From: Hymenobacter sp. UV11
GTDB taxonomy: Bacteria; Bacteroidota; Bacteroidia; Cytophagales; Hymenobacteraceae
Assembly (NCBI RefSeq): GCF_004684095.1
Contig: NZ_SRII01000007.1
Span: 372,001-436,000, forward strand
Length of the DNA stretch: 64,000 nucleotides
Direction of reading: 5' to 3'
Each line of letters starts with the position of its first letter. Position 1 is the first letter of the stretch. The notes under the pieces were generated by a model. The model had not been told where the DNA came from, ran no database searches, and saw only the letters and a program-made list of their open reading frames with translations. Made by a program: the position numbers and the translations under genes. This document shows positions 38,676 through 47,630 of the stretch, piece after piece.

Positions 38676-40622
38676 ATGATTTTTTCTGTTTCTGAAGTGC
38701 TGGCGCGCGCACGCACGCACTACCGGTCGGCCCGCCTGCTGCTGGCCGGGGGCGTGGCGCAACTGCTACTGCTGCTGCTCACCTACGACAAGCTGCTGCT
38801 GCACCCCGGGCAGTACCTCATTGTAGACCACTACGATGGCATCAAGAGCTACTACTCGCTGGCCACTTTTTTGCGCCAGCCACTGCGCGAGGGGTTGCTG
38901 GAGCACGGGCAAAACTACCCGTTTGGCGAGTACATCTTCTACACTGATATTGCGCCGCTAGTGAGCGTGCCGCTGCACGTGCTGGTACGGCTGGTGCCGG
39001 CGCTGGCCCCCTACGGTATCTATTTGTTCGACGTGTTTATGTTGCTGGGGCTGGTACTCAGTACCCTGCTGCTGGTGAGCATCTTGCGGCGGCTGGCCGT
39101 GCCGGGCTGGCTGACGCTGGTGCTGAGCGTGGCGCTGCCCTGGCTCAGCCCGCAAGCTTTCCGCCTGAAAGTGGGCCACCTGGCTCTTTCGTATACGCCC
39201 GCCATGCTCCTGCCGCTGTGGCTGCTGCAAGGGCTATACGGGGCCTGGCGGGCGGGGCGGCCCACCGGGCGCTGGTGGCTGGGCCTGGGCGCGGCGCTGG
39301 TGGCCGAGGCCTGGGTACACTTCTATTACCTGGGCGTTGTGGGCGGCTGGCTGGGCTTCTTCTTCTTGTGCTGGATTGGCCGCGAAGCCCTGGCGCGGCG
39401 CCCCTGGCGGGGGCTGGCCGGGCGGGCCGCCGCGCTGCTGGGTAGCGCGGTAGTGCTCACCTTTGGCGTGTTGCAGGTGCTGGATAAGCGCCACGGCGAC
39501 CGGCCTGCCGGCAGCGGGGGCTATGACTGGATAGAGTGGAAATTTCAATTCGGGGCGCTCTTTCGGGGCGGCGACTTTTACAAGATTCGCTTTTTTCTGG
39601 AGCGCACGAACGAAGTGCCTTATGAGTCAACGGCTTACCTGGGAGCCTTTGTGCTCTACGGACTGGTGGCGGTGGGTGTGTTGGCGCTGGTGGCCCGCTA
39701 CCAGCACCGCCAGGGCCTGCCCGACCCCGGCCTGCTGCCCCCGCTGCCCGGCCCCACCAATGCCAACCGCGCCTTTCTGAGCCTGCTGCTGGCGGCGGCC
39801 GTGCCCCTGGCCCTGGCCGCGCTAGGCGAGTCAATCGACGTAGATAACGGTAATTATTCGCTGCATAACTACTTAAACCCCTTTTTGTGGGTGCACAAGG
39901 TCACCGACCGCATCACGCAGTTTCGGGCCCTGGGGCGCTTTATCTGGCCTTTTTGGTGGGCGGTGGTGCTGGGCTTTGCCTGGTACGTGGGCGATGCCTG
40001 GCGGCTGGCTCAGGCCCGGCCCCGGCGCTGGCTGCAAGGCCTGTGGGTAGGGCTGGCCGGCCTGGCCGTAGCTGATGCGCTCCACGCTACGCACTTCTAC
40101 GCCACCATTACGCAGCGCCCCAATCTGCTGGCCCCGCCGGCTACCGAGGCTGTACGCGCCCTGGTAGGCTGGAACGAGCCCGGCCGCTACCAGGCCCTGC
40201 TGCCGCTGCCCTTCTACCACTCGGGCAGCGAGGGGAAGGAAGGGGAAATCTACTATAACGTGGACCCCGACGACCCGCACTGCAACCAGACCTACCAGTT
40301 GGGCATGGTTACGGGCCTGCCTCTGATGGCGCACAAGGCCACCCGCACGCCGTCCTACCAGGCCCGCGAGCTGATGCGGATGTTCCAGCCCGGCGGCCCC
40401 GACCAGGCATTGCTCCAGCGCCTCGACAATCGCCCCATTCTGGTATACCTGGACACGACTTACTACAACGGCACCAACAACATGTACCGCGACGAGCTGA
40501 AGGACCGCCCCGAAGTATTGGCCCTTTTCAACCGGGGCCCCGACTTTATTCGGGAGCAGCACATGCGCCGCCTCGCGCATCAGGGTCCTTATTCGCTCTA
40601 CGAGTGGCAGCCGAAGAAATAG
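38676..40622 (+). CDS. Large polytopic membrane protein, glycosyltransferase-like
   Basis: 648 aa with about 11-12 membrane helices in the first 440 residues and a soluble C-terminal domain. An early loop after the first helix has acidic residues (LIVDHYDGIKSYY), as in GT-C type sugar transferases, where an Asp in the first periplasmic loop is catalytic. That analogy is by topology only. A TACCTTTG box at about 38613-38620 is a likely promoter. Possible role in surface glycan assembly. Confidence 0.65.
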   Translation: MIFSVSEVLARARTHYRSARLLLAGGVAQLLLLLLTYDKLLLHPGQYLIVDHYDGIKSYYSLATFLRQPLREGLLEHGQNYPFGEYIFYTDIAPLVSVPLHVLVRLVPALAPYGIYLFDVFMLLGLVLSTLLLVSILRRLAVPGWLTLVLSVALPWLSPQAFRLKVGHLALSYTPAMLLPLWLLQGLYGAWRAGRPTGRWWLGLGAALVAEAWVHFYYLGVVGGWLGFFFLCWIGREALARRPWRGLAGRAAALLGSAVVLTFGVLQVLDKRHGDRPAGSGGYDWIEWKFQFGALFRGGDFYKIRFFLERTNEVPYESTAYLGAFVLYGLVAVGVLALVARYQHRQGLPDPGLLPPLPGPTNANRAFLSLLLAAAVPLALAALGESIDVDNGNYSLHNYLNPFLWVHKVTDRITQFRALGRFIWPFWWAVVLGFAWYVGDAWRLAQARPRRWLQGLWVGLAGLAVADALHATHFYATITQRPNLLAPPATEAVRALVGWNEPGRYQALLPLPFYHSGSEGKEGEIYYNVDPDDPHCNQTYQLGMVTGLPLMAHKATRTPSYQARELMRMFQPGGPDQALLQRLDNRPILVYLDTTYYNGTNNMYRDELKDRPEVLALFNRGPDFIREQHMRRLAHQGPYSLYEWQPKK

Positions 40623-40702
40623 GGGCGCTAGGGGAAGACGCTGCGGCAGTCTTCGCTCCCCGCTCCCAACGCCGACTTTTTAACCTAAATACCTAAGAAA
40701 AT

Positions 40703-41362
40703 ATGACCGACGCCGAACTCGCCGACCTGCGCCAGAGCTACTCCCAGCGCACGCTGCTCGAAGCCGATGTGCAGCCCCAAGCCGTGGCCCAGTTCCGGCA
40801 GTGGCTCGACGAAGCCGTGGCCGCCCAGCTGCCCGAGCCCGCCGCCCTCACCCTGGCCACCGTAGATGCCGCCACTGGCCAGCCCAGCCAGCGCGTGGTG
40901 CTGCTTAAGGGCCTGCCCGACGATGCGGGCTTTCTCTTCTTCACCAACTACGACTCGCGCAAGGGCCACGAGCTGGCCGGCCAGCCGCTAGCGGCGCTCA
41001 ATTTTTTCTGGCCCGGCCTCGAGCGCCAGGTGCGGGTAGAGGGGGTAGTAGAAAAAGCTCCCGAAAACGTTTCAACCGAGTATTTCCAGAGCCGGCCGCG
41101 TGGCAGCCAGGTGGGCGCCTGGGCCTCGCCCCAGAGCGAGGTCATTGGCAGTCGCGAGCAGCTCGAAGCCCGCGAGCACGAGGTCGAAGCCCGCTTCCAG
41201 GGCCAGAATCCGCTGCCCCGGCCCCCGCACTGGGGCGGCTACGTGCTGCGCCCCACGCGCCTCGAATTCTGGCAGGGCCGCCCCAGCCGCCTCCACGACC
41301 GCCTGGTGTACGAGCGCACGGAGGGGGGTAGCGACTGGAAAATTAGCCGCCTGGCCCCGTAA
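40703..41362 (+). CDS. pdxH: Pyridoxamine 5'-phosphate oxidase
   Basis: 219 aa, FMN-dependent, forms pyridoxal 5'-phosphate from PMP or PNP. Family signatures are RVVLLKGLPDDAGFLFFTNY (FMN phosphate contacts), SRKGHELAGQPLAALNFFW, ERQVRVEGVVEKAP and SRPRGSQVGAWASPQSEV, ending RLHDRLVYER with the substrate Arg. Full length, with ATG start. PLP made here would serve HisC, encoded later in the window, among many enzymes. Confidence 0.95.
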   Translation: MTDAELADLRQSYSQRTLLEADVQPQAVAQFRQWLDEAVAAQLPEPAALTLATVDAATGQPSQRVVLLKGLPDDAGFLFFTNYDSRKGHELAGQPLAALNFFWPGLERQVRVEGVVEKAPENVSTEYFQSRPRGSQVGAWASPQSEVIGSREQLEAREHEVEARFQGQNPLPRPPHWGGYVLRPTRLEFWQGRPSRLHDRLVYERTEGGSDWKISRLAP

Positions 41363-41363
41363 T

Positions 41364-41429
41364 ACGGTAAGTGAGTAACTGAGTAGGGCTTAGTCCAGTT
41401 GCTCACTTACTCAGTTATTCACTTACCGT
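41364..41429. repeat. 22-bp inverted repeat spacer
   Basis: Arms 41364-41385 and 41408-41429, one mismatch, made of GTAAGTGAGTAACTGAGTA-type words. It covers the GTG that could start the next gene, which argues for the later TTG. Confidence 0.75.
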
Positions 41430-41463
41430 GACCTACTCATTTACCCATTTACCCATTTACCGC

Positions 41464-42795
41464 TTGGCTGAAATACAACCCGTGCGGGGCTGGCGCTACA
41501 ACCCCGTCCTGAGCGCTGAGATTGACGAAGTCGTGTCGCCGCTTTTTGACGTGGTGAGCCCGCGCCAGCGCGAGGCGCTCTACCAAAATCCGCTCAACTC
41601 GATTCACCTCTCGGTGCCCCGCGCCGAGGGCGCCCTACCCCCCGCTGAGGCCGCCGCGCGCCGCCTGGCCCGGTGGCAGGCTGAGGGCGTGCTGCGGCAG
41701 GATGGCCTGCCGGGCATCTACGTGTACTACCAGTACTTCCGGCTGCCGGGCGAGGCGCGCGAGCGCTGCCGCAAGGGCTTCATGTGCCACATTCGGGCCT
41801 ACGACTGGGCTGAGAACGTAGTGCTGCGCCACGAAAACACGCTGCCCGCCGCCGTGAGCGACCGGGCCGAGCTGCTGGCTGCCCTGCAGCTGCAAACCAG
41901 CGCCACCCACGGTCTGTACCGCGACGAGGCCCTGGAGCTGGAGCAGCTCATGGATGAGGCCATTCAGGACCCGCTCTGCCAGACGGAGGAAGACTACCAG
42001 GGCGCGCGCGACGTGCTGGCCGTGATTCAGGATGCCGGGGCCATCCAACACTTTCAGCGGGTGCTGGCCGGCCGGCAGGTCATTCTGGCCGATGGCCACC
42101 ACCGCTACGAAGCCTCGGTGGCCTACCGCCAGGCCCGCGCGCGGGCCGCCGGCCTGGCCGGTAGCACTGGCCGCGAGCCCTGGCACTACCACCTCATGTA
42201 CCTCACCAACGCCGCCAGCGACGACGTGCGCATCCTGCCTACCCACCGGGTGCTGCGCGAGCTGCCCGGCGGCCTGACTGATGCCGAGCTGCTGGCCCGG
42301 CTGGCCGTCTACTTCACGGTGCGCCCCCAGGTGGAGGCGCAGGATTTGCCCGAGCTGATGGCCGGCAAGCGCTGGGCCTTTGGGCTGTACCTGCCCGGCG
42401 GGGCGGCTTATAAGCTGCGCCTGCGCCCCGAGGTGCACGCCCAACTCGACTGGGACACGACGCCCGAGGTGAAGGACCTCGACCTGACGGTGCTGCACTA
42501 TTTCGTGCTCGAAAAAGTGCTTGGTATCGTGGGTCCCGAAGCCCAGCGCCGCTGGCCCGGCGTGGCCTACGTGCGCGGCCTGGCCGAGTGCCTGCAACAG
42601 GTAGACCGCGGCGAGGCCCGCGCCGCCTTTCTCACCAACGAGGTCACGATGGCCCAGGTCGAGGCTGTGTGCCACTCGGGCGCCGTGATGCCGGCCAAGT
42701 CCACCTTCTTCTACCCCAAGGTGCTGGCCGGCCTGCTCTTCAGCAGCGTGCACGACGAGCCGCCGACGGTATTTGACGCCGTTTTCAACCCCTGA
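41464..42795 (+). CDS. DUF1015 family protein
   Basis: 443 aa from TTG (LAEIQPVRGWRYNPVL, the usual family N-terminus). A GTG 36 nt upstream is inside a spacer repeat and less likely. Signatures are EVVSPLFDVVSPRQREALY, ILADGHHRYEASVAYRQARA (GHHRYE box) and the C-terminal VCHSGAVMPAKSTFFYPKV. The family is broadly conserved; the enzyme activity is not established. The 3' end is 44 nt before maf. Confidence 0.9.
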   Translation: MAEIQPVRGWRYNPVLSAEIDEVVSPLFDVVSPRQREALYQNPLNSIHLSVPRAEGALPPAEAAARRLARWQAEGVLRQDGLPGIYVYYQYFRLPGEARERCRKGFMCHIRAYDWAENVVLRHENTLPAAVSDRAELLAALQLQTSATHGLYRDEALELEQLMDEAIQDPLCQTEEDYQGARDVLAVIQDAGAIQHFQRVLAGRQVILADGHHRYEASVAYRQARARAAGLAGSTGREPWHYHLMYLTNAASDDVRILPTHRVLRELPGGLTDAELLARLAVYFTVRPQVEAQDLPELMAGKRWAFGLYLPGGAAYKLRLRPEVHAQLDWDTTPEVKDLDLTVLHYFVLEKVLGIVGPEAQRRWPGVAYVRGLAECLQQVDRGEARAAFLTNEVTMAQVEAVCHSGAVMPAKSTFFYPKVLAGLLFSSVHDEPPTVFDAVFNP

Positions 42796-42839
42796 GCGGC
42801 GGCGAAATCAACTTTTAACCTTTCATTTATTCGCTTTCC

Positions 42840-43409
42840 GTGCGTCTTATTTTAGCTTCCGGCTCGCCCCGCCGCCGTCAATTGCTGACGGAGCTGGGCC
42901 TTGCCTACGAAATCCGCCTGCGGGAGGTAGACGAAAGTTTTCCGCCCCACCTGCGCCGGGCCGAAGTAGCCGAATACCTGGCCCGCCACAAGGCCGAAGC
43001 CTACCGCCCCGACCTGGCCCCCGATGAGCTGCTGCTCACCGCCGACACCATCGTGTGCCTCGACGAGCAGGTGCTCAACAAGCCCGCCGATGCGGCCGAG
43101 GCCCGCTTCATGCTGGGCCGCCTGCAGGGCCGCACCCACCAGGTGTATACCGGCGTGTGCCTGCTGCCCGGCGATGGCCGCCCGCCGGTCGTGTTTTCGG
43201 ATGAAACCACGGTCTACTTTCAGCCCCTGACCGCCGCCGAGATTGCGCACTACGTGGCCCAGTATAAGCCCTTCGACAAAGCCGGTGCCTACGGGGCGCA
43301 GGATTGGCTGGGCCTGGTGGGTATTGCGCGCCTGGAAGGTTCTTATTTCAACGTGATGGGCCTGCCTACCCACCTGGTGTGGCCGGCCGTGCAGGGTTTT
43401 TTAGCTTAA
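42840..43409 (+). CDS. maf: Maf-like nucleotide pyrophosphatase
   Basis: 189 aa, GTG start (RLILASGSPRRRQLLTELGL, the phosphate-binding SxSPRR motif). DELLLTADTIVCLDEQVLNKP has the catalytic Asp, and PFDKAGAYGAQDWLG the Lys/Gln contacts. Members hydrolyse dTTP/UTP or modified nucleotides to prevent misincorporation; which one here is unclear. Five nt separate it from the following membrane-protein gene. Confidence 0.93.
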   Translation: MRLILASGSPRRRQLLTELGLAYEIRLREVDESFPPHLRRAEVAEYLARHKAEAYRPDLAPDELLLTADTIVCLDEQVLNKPADAAEARFMLGRLQGRTHQVYTGVCLLPGDGRPPVVFSDETTVYFQPLTAAEIAHYVAQYKPFDKAGAYGAQDWLGLVGIARLEGSYFNVMGLPTHLVWPAVQGFLA

Positions 43410-43414
43410 AAAAT

Positions 43415-45229
43415 ATGCGGGCACCAGTAGTCAGGCCCCGGCCCACCAAGCCGGCCGCACTTCCCGGCGGGTGGTTTGCGGCGCTGGCGGGGCTGCTGCT
43501 TATCGCCGCCTGCGCCGCGTATGCGCTGGCGGTGCTGAGTACCGTAAGCTGGCCCGAGCTGGCTGCCCTGCGCGCCGGCAGCGACTGGCACGCGCGGGCC
43601 TATACCGAGCGGTGGGTGCCCCAGCCCTATACCCAGGCCGGCTTTCAGGCGCTGCGGGCGCTGCTAGGGGGGGTAGCCGGCGGGGCCGTGCTGCTGGCCG
43701 CGGCGCTGGGGGTTGCGCCGCCGGGCCGCCAACACCTGCGGGCCCTGGGCCGGGAAACGACCGGCTTGCTCCACCGCCTGGGAGCCAGCTGGCAGGGGTT
43801 GGCGCCGGGGCAGCGCCGGTTGGCCTGGGGGGCGCTGGCCGCCCTGACGGCATTGCGCGTAGGCGGTAGCCTGGTGGCGCAGGCCTACGACGACGCAACT
43901 TCTTACGAGTTGTTTGTGCGGGCCCGCCTGCTGGTCGTCACGGCTTTTTACCCCGTGCCCAACAACCACGTGCTGGCCAACACCCTGGCCTGGGCTTTCT
44001 ATCAGATGCATCCCGTCTTTTGGTGGAGTATGCGCCTGCCGGTGCTGCTGGCCAGCACGGCAGCCACGGCCGGCTGGTTCCTGGTGCTGCTGCGTCGCGG
44101 TGGCTTTGGGGTGGCCCTGCTGTCGGTGGTCTGCTTTGGGCTAACGGTGGACGGCCTCTACTACGCGCTCATTGGGCGGGGCTACTGGCTGCTGATTGGC
44201 CTGTGCGCGGTGGGCTTCGGCGCCGTGCTGGTGCTGCAGCGAGCCCTGCTGGCGGGCATGGGCCGGGGCCAGCGCGTGGCCTGGGTGGTGCTGGTTGCCA
44301 GTGGGGCCGCCGGCTTATTTGCGGTGCCTACCCACGGCTACTTTCTGGCGTCGGCCTATGCCTGGCTGGGCGTGCTAGCTCTGGGGCAGCGTGCGTGGCG
44401 CTGGCTGGCTGGGCTGGCCACTGCGGCCGCTCTGACGCTAGTCGGCACAGCGCTGCTTTATACTCCCTTGCTGTGGTTTTCGGGGCCGCAGTCGCTGTTT
44501 CACAATCAATTCGTGGAGTCGCTGACCAGTGCCGAATTTTGGGTCGATGCGGTAGCGACGGTGCGGCAGCCCCACCACGCAGTAGGGGTAGGGCTGGGTG
44601 GGCTGGTGCTGGCCGCGTTTGGCTGGTTGGCCTATCGGGCATGGACGGGCCGCCTACCCGCCCGCCAGCAACTGGCGGTGCGGCAGCTGGGCGGGGTGAG
44701 CGTCTGGCTGGCGCTGTTTCCCTACCTGCTGGTTGTCGGGCAGCGCACGGCTCCCCCCGAGCGGGCCCTGCTCTACAAAGAGCAGTTTTTATTCGTGCTC
44801 GGCGCGTTGGTGCTGCGGTATCTCTGGCAGCGGTCAGCAGCGCTCCCCACACGGCGACGCTGGCACTGGGGTGTGCTAGTGGGACTCGGGCTGTTTGTAG
44901 GCAGCCAGCTGGCCCTGACGGGGCACCGCGAAATAAGCTGGCGCCGCACCATCGGGTGGCCCCTGGGGGCCCCAGGGGCGGCCTGGCTCGCGGCCCACCC
45001 AATGGGGCCGGTGCTGGCCCCGCGCCCCGTAAACCAGCTGTTGCTACGGTTTTACCTGCACACAACGCGGCCCAACCAGTCCTGGCAGATTGACACCTAC
45101 CCCCATTCCGGGGTGCAGTACCGCTACTACGTAGGCCGCACGGGCGAGCCCGTGACCGACGACACCTCCCTACCGGTCAGCTCCCCGCTTTTTCGGAACG
45201 ACCTGCTAAGTATCTACGAGTTCCGCTAA
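43415..45229 (+). CDS. Polytopic membrane protein, GT39-like architecture
   Basis: 604 aa, about 11-12 membrane helices. It starts MRAPVVRPRPTKPAALP, five nt after maf. The first long loop contains YDDATSYELFVRARLL, an Asp-Asp pair as in GT-C enzymes of the GT39/ArnT type. The helix run continues to about residue 520 and ends in a short soluble part. Possibly a glycosyl or mannosyl transferase of the cell surface. Not similar enough by eye to the 648-aa protein to call them paralogues. Confidence 0.6.
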   Translation: MRAPVVRPRPTKPAALPGGWFAALAGLLLIAACAAYALAVLSTVSWPELAALRAGSDWHARAYTERWVPQPYTQAGFQALRALLGGVAGGAVLLAAALGVAPPGRQHLRALGRETTGLLHRLGASWQGLAPGQRRLAWGALAALTALRVGGSLVAQAYDDATSYELFVRARLLVVTAFYPVPNNHVLANTLAWAFYQMHPVFWWSMRLPVLLASTAATAGWFLVLLRRGGFGVALLSVVCFGLTVDGLYYALIGRGYWLLIGLCAVGFGAVLVLQRALLAGMGRGQRVAWVVLVASGAAGLFAVPTHGYFLASAYAWLGVLALGQRAWRWLAGLATAAALTLVGTALLYTPLLWFSGPQSLFHNQFVESLTSAEFWVDAVATVRQPHHAVGVGLGGLVLAAFGWLAYRAWTGRLPARQQLAVRQLGGVSVWLALFPYLLVVGQRTAPPERALLYKEQFLFVLGALVLRYLWQRSAALPTRRRWHWGVLVGLGLFVGSQLALTGHREISWRRTIGWPLGAPGAAWLAAHPMGPVLAPRPVNQLLLRFYLHTTRPNQSWQIDTYPHSGVQYRYYVGRTGEPVTDDTSLPVSSPLFRNDLLSIYEFR

Positions 45230-45254
45230 AGCTTGCTTCCCAAAAGCCGTCGCC

Positions 45255-45683
45255 CTACCCCCGCGCCAGCAGCCCAATGCCTGCCACTACCAGCGCCAGC
45301 CCGCCCAGTTGCGTCAGCGAGAGGCTTTCGCGCAGCACCACTAAGCCCAGCAGCGCCGCCAGCAGCACCGAGCCGCCCACAATGACGGGTGTGCCCACCG
45401 AGGCCGGCACCCCGCGCTTGAACACCACAAAGGTCAGAATCTCGGCCAGCCCCACGCTCAGGCCCGCCAGCGCCGCCAGCGCCAGCCCGCGGCCCGACAC
45501 GGCCAGCGGCTGCCCCAGCAGCTTGAGGCGCAGCAGCCACGCCGCGCCCAGCCCGGCGGCTACCAGCTGCAGCACCACCGCGCCCACGGCGGGGGGTAGG
45601 GAATCGGCGGCGAGCTTGATAAAGAAATTGTAGCTCGCCAGGCACAGGGCGGTGAGCAGGGCAAGCGGGAGCCAGTTCAGCAT
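45255..45683 (-). CDS. One-domain EamA/EmrE-type transporter
   Basis: 142 aa, five membrane helices. A single EamA repeat instead of the usual two, so it must dimerise, like small multidrug transporters. Seen: NWLPLALLTALCLASYNFFI, VGLAEILTFVVFKRGVPASV and the terminal LGGLALVVAGIGLL. ATG at MLNWLPLALL. The open frame upstream lies over another promoter and is not part of the gene. Confidence 0.88.
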   Translation of the reverse strand: MLNWLPLALLTALCLASYNFFIKLAADSLPPAVGAVVLQLVAAGLGAAWLLRLKLLGQPLAVSGRGLALAALAGLSVGLAEILTFVVFKRGVPASVGTPVIVGGSVLLAALLGLVVLRESLSLTQLGGLALVVAGIGLLARG

Positions 45684-45727
45684 AATAGCAGGGGGTAGGG
45701 ATAGGGCCACAAAGATGCGGCCGGCTA

Positions 45728-45735
45728 CCTTTGTT
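45728..45735 (+). promoter_or_regulatory. -7 box of the small peptide unit
   Basis: TACCTTTG, a full match to TAnnTTTG, upstream of a hairpin leader (45785-45816) and a 39-aa gene. Confidence 0.6.
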
Positions 45736-45784
45736 CCATGCGCGTTGGGTATGTCCCCCGGCCTACGGTAGCTCTTGAAAAAGA

Positions 45785-45816
45785 GAAACCCCGGCTGCGC
45801 TAACAGTCGGGGTTTC
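45785..45816 (+). promoter_or_regulatory. Leader hairpin before the 39-aa gene
   Basis: GAAACCCCG pairs with CGGGGTTTC (9 bp, perfect), 40 nt upstream of the start codon, without a T run. It may regulate translation or stabilise the transcript. Confidence 0.6.
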
Positions 45817-45855
45817 AGAAGCGGGGGTTTGTTGGAACCCTTCACTTCATCACCA

Positions 45856-45975
45856 ATGAAACGGGACAACGCGAAGAAACTACTCGATGCCATCGGTACG
45901 GCGGCATTGGTGGGGTTTGCCGGTGGACTAGCAAAGGCTTTGGCCGCGCTGGTACTCACCTACATCCTCCGGTAG
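45856..45975 (+). CDS. 39-aa membrane peptide
   Basis: MKRDNAKKLLDAIG, then one hydrophobic glycine-containing helix (TAALVGFAGGLAKALAALVL) and YILR. Promoter, leader hairpin and terminator surround it, so it is a complete small transcription unit. It could be a membrane-stress or type I toxin-like peptide; no antisense RNA is evident. Confidence 0.6.
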   Translation: MKRDNAKKLLDAIGTAALVGFAGGLAKALAALVLTYILR

Positions 45976-45981
45976 TTGGGT

Positions 45982-46012
45982 AAGGGGCTGGGCCGTGCGC
46001 CCGGCCCCTTAT
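45982..46012 (+). terminator. Terminator of the small peptide gene
   Basis: AAGGGGCTGGGC pairs with GCCCGGCCCCTT (one G-U/mismatch), followed by ATTTTC. Confidence 0.75.
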
Positions 46013-46066
46013 TTTCTTCGTAACTGATGCAAATATAACGGGTTGAGACGGTAGTTGGTTTTGGGG

Positions 46067-46465
46067 TTATTTCAACCGCTCTATTAAATCCTTCTGAACA
46101 TCCTGCCAATCACTAGGCTCGCCACTTTCAGCAAATAGCTCTTGTAATTCAGATTCTTTTAATATCTGTTTTACAGCTTTACGGGCTAGTTTTTGGAGTG
46201 ATACACTACTATGTAGGGGGGCAATAGCGGCGCGTAGTGTACTAGGGAAATCAACCGACGGTTTAGCAAGTATTGCCGCTACAATCTCGGCAGCGGCCAA
46301 TGCTGCCCCGGCTTCATCGACCTCAATGTATTCTTCCTCCTCGCTCAGACTCATAACGGTGGTCAGCGGTTCTTCTAAGCTCTCTAAAGAGGGATTGTCG
46401 ATAAAATCAGCCACAAAATCCATCGCTGAATCATTTTCAAAATTTCGGTTTCCCCAAGTTCCCAT
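46067..46465 (-). CDS. DUF4259 protein
   Basis: 132 aa. MGTWGNRNFENDSAMDFVAD is the typical DUF4259 start, followed by an acidic stretch and Ala-rich helices. These proteins occur in immunity-gene neighbourhoods and alone; no toxin gene is seen next to this one. It is more AT-rich than its neighbours, compatible with transfer. It ends 60 bp beyond the small peptide's terminator and lies 30 nt downstream of gpsA's end, in the same direction. Confidence 0.85.
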   Translation of the reverse strand: MGTWGNRNFENDSAMDFVADFIDNPSLESLEEPLTTVMSLSEEEEYIEVDEAGAALAAAEIVAAILAKPSVDFPSTLRAAIAPLHSSVSLQKLARKAVKQILKESELQELFAESGEPSDWQDVQKDLIERLK

Positions 46466-46495
46466 AGATATTGGAAAGTATAAATAAAAAATAAA

Positions 46496-47491
46496 TTACC
46501 GCAGTTTCTCCTTCAAAATTTCTAACTCCACGGCCGGGGCAATGCGCTCATACAGAATATTATAAGCTGCCGTGGTAATGGGCATATTCACCTTGAGCTT
46601 GCGGTTCAATTCGTGGATGCTCTTAACGGCGTAGTAGCCCTCGGCCACCATGTTCATCTCGAGCTGAGCTGACTTTACGGAGTAGCCGCGGCCCACCATG
46701 CTGCCAAAGGTGCGGTTGCGCGAAAACTGTGAGTAGGCCGTCACCAGCAAGTCACCGAGGTAGGCCGAGGCCGAGAGGTCGCGCGGCTGGGGCGAGATGG
46801 CCTGCAAAAAGCGCCGGATTTCCTGCACCGCGTTGCTCACCAGCACGGCCAGAAAGTTGTCGCCGTAGCCCAGGCCATGCGCAATGCCGCCGGTGAGGGC
46901 GATGATGTTTTTCATCACGGCGCAGTACTCGATACCGTCGAGGTCGGCCGCGGGGTGGGCGCTCACGTAGCGGTTGCGCAGCAGCTGGCAAAAGGCCACG
47001 CCCAGGCCGCTCACGTCGGGCGCGCCGATGGTGAGGTAGCTCTGCTTTTCGAGGGCCACTTCCTCGGCGTGGCAGGGCCCGGCAATCACGCCGAGCTGGG
47101 CGGCGGGCAGCCGGAAGCGCTCCTGCACGTAGTCCGTGACCAGGATATTCTTACCCGGAATCATGCCCTTAATGGCCGAGATAACCCCTTTTTTGTGGCG
47201 CAGCGCGTCGCGGCCCAGCTTGTCGAGCACGGGCTGCACGAAGGCCGCTGGCACGGCTAGTACCAGCCAGTCGGCCTCCAGCACGGCATCAGTGAGGTCG
47301 GTGGTGGGGAAGACCAGGTTGCGGTCGAACTGCACGGCCGAGAGGTAGCGCGGGTTGTGGCCGGTGCGCAGCAGGTGCTGCACGTCGTCTTTCGAGCGCA
47401 GCCACCAGTCCACGCGGGCGCCGTTTTCGGAGAGGATTTTGGTAAGCGCGGTGGCCCAGGAGCCGCCGCCAAGCATGGCAATTTTTTCCAT
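46496..47491 (-). CDS. gpsA: Glycerol-3-phosphate dehydrogenase [NAD(P)+]
   Basis: 331 aa, makes sn-glycerol 3-phosphate from dihydroxyacetone phosphate for phospholipids. IAMLGGGSWATALTKILSEN is the nucleotide-binding motif; GVIAGPCHAEEVALEKQSY and YCAVMKNIIALTGGIAHGLG contain the catalytic Lys; GDLLVTAYSQFSRNRTFGSM the substrate loop. Full family length. Divergent from the HD hydrolase gene. Confidence 0.95.
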   Translation of the reverse strand: MEKIAMLGGGSWATALTKILSENGARVDWWLRSKDDVQHLLRTGHNPRYLSAVQFDRNLVFPTTDLTDAVLEADWLVLAVPAAFVQPVLDKLGRDALRHKKGVISAIKGMIPGKNILVTDYVQERFRLPAAQLGVIAGPCHAEEVALEKQSYLTIGAPDVSGLGVAFCQLLRNRYVSAHPAADLDGIEYCAVMKNIIALTGGIAHGLGYGDNFLAVLVSNAVQEIRRFLQAISPQPRDLSASAYLGDLLVTAYSQFSRNRTFGSMVGRGYSVKSAQLEMNMVAEGYYAVKSIHELNRKLKVNMPITTAAYNILYERIAPAVELEILKEKLR

Positions 47492-47630
47492 AGGGGAGGG
47501 CCGGGGAAAGACGGCCCATCAAACAGGTCAGGAGGGAATTCAGGGCGCAAACTAGCGCCAGGAGCCGCATCTTTGCCGGATGGGCCGCTAGTACCGGTCC
47601 TTAATTGAGCTGATACTTGCTACTTGGCAC

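Noticed and set aside
41635..42753. Leftward open frame of 372 codons
   Set aside because: Shadow of the DUF1015 gene on the opposite strand.
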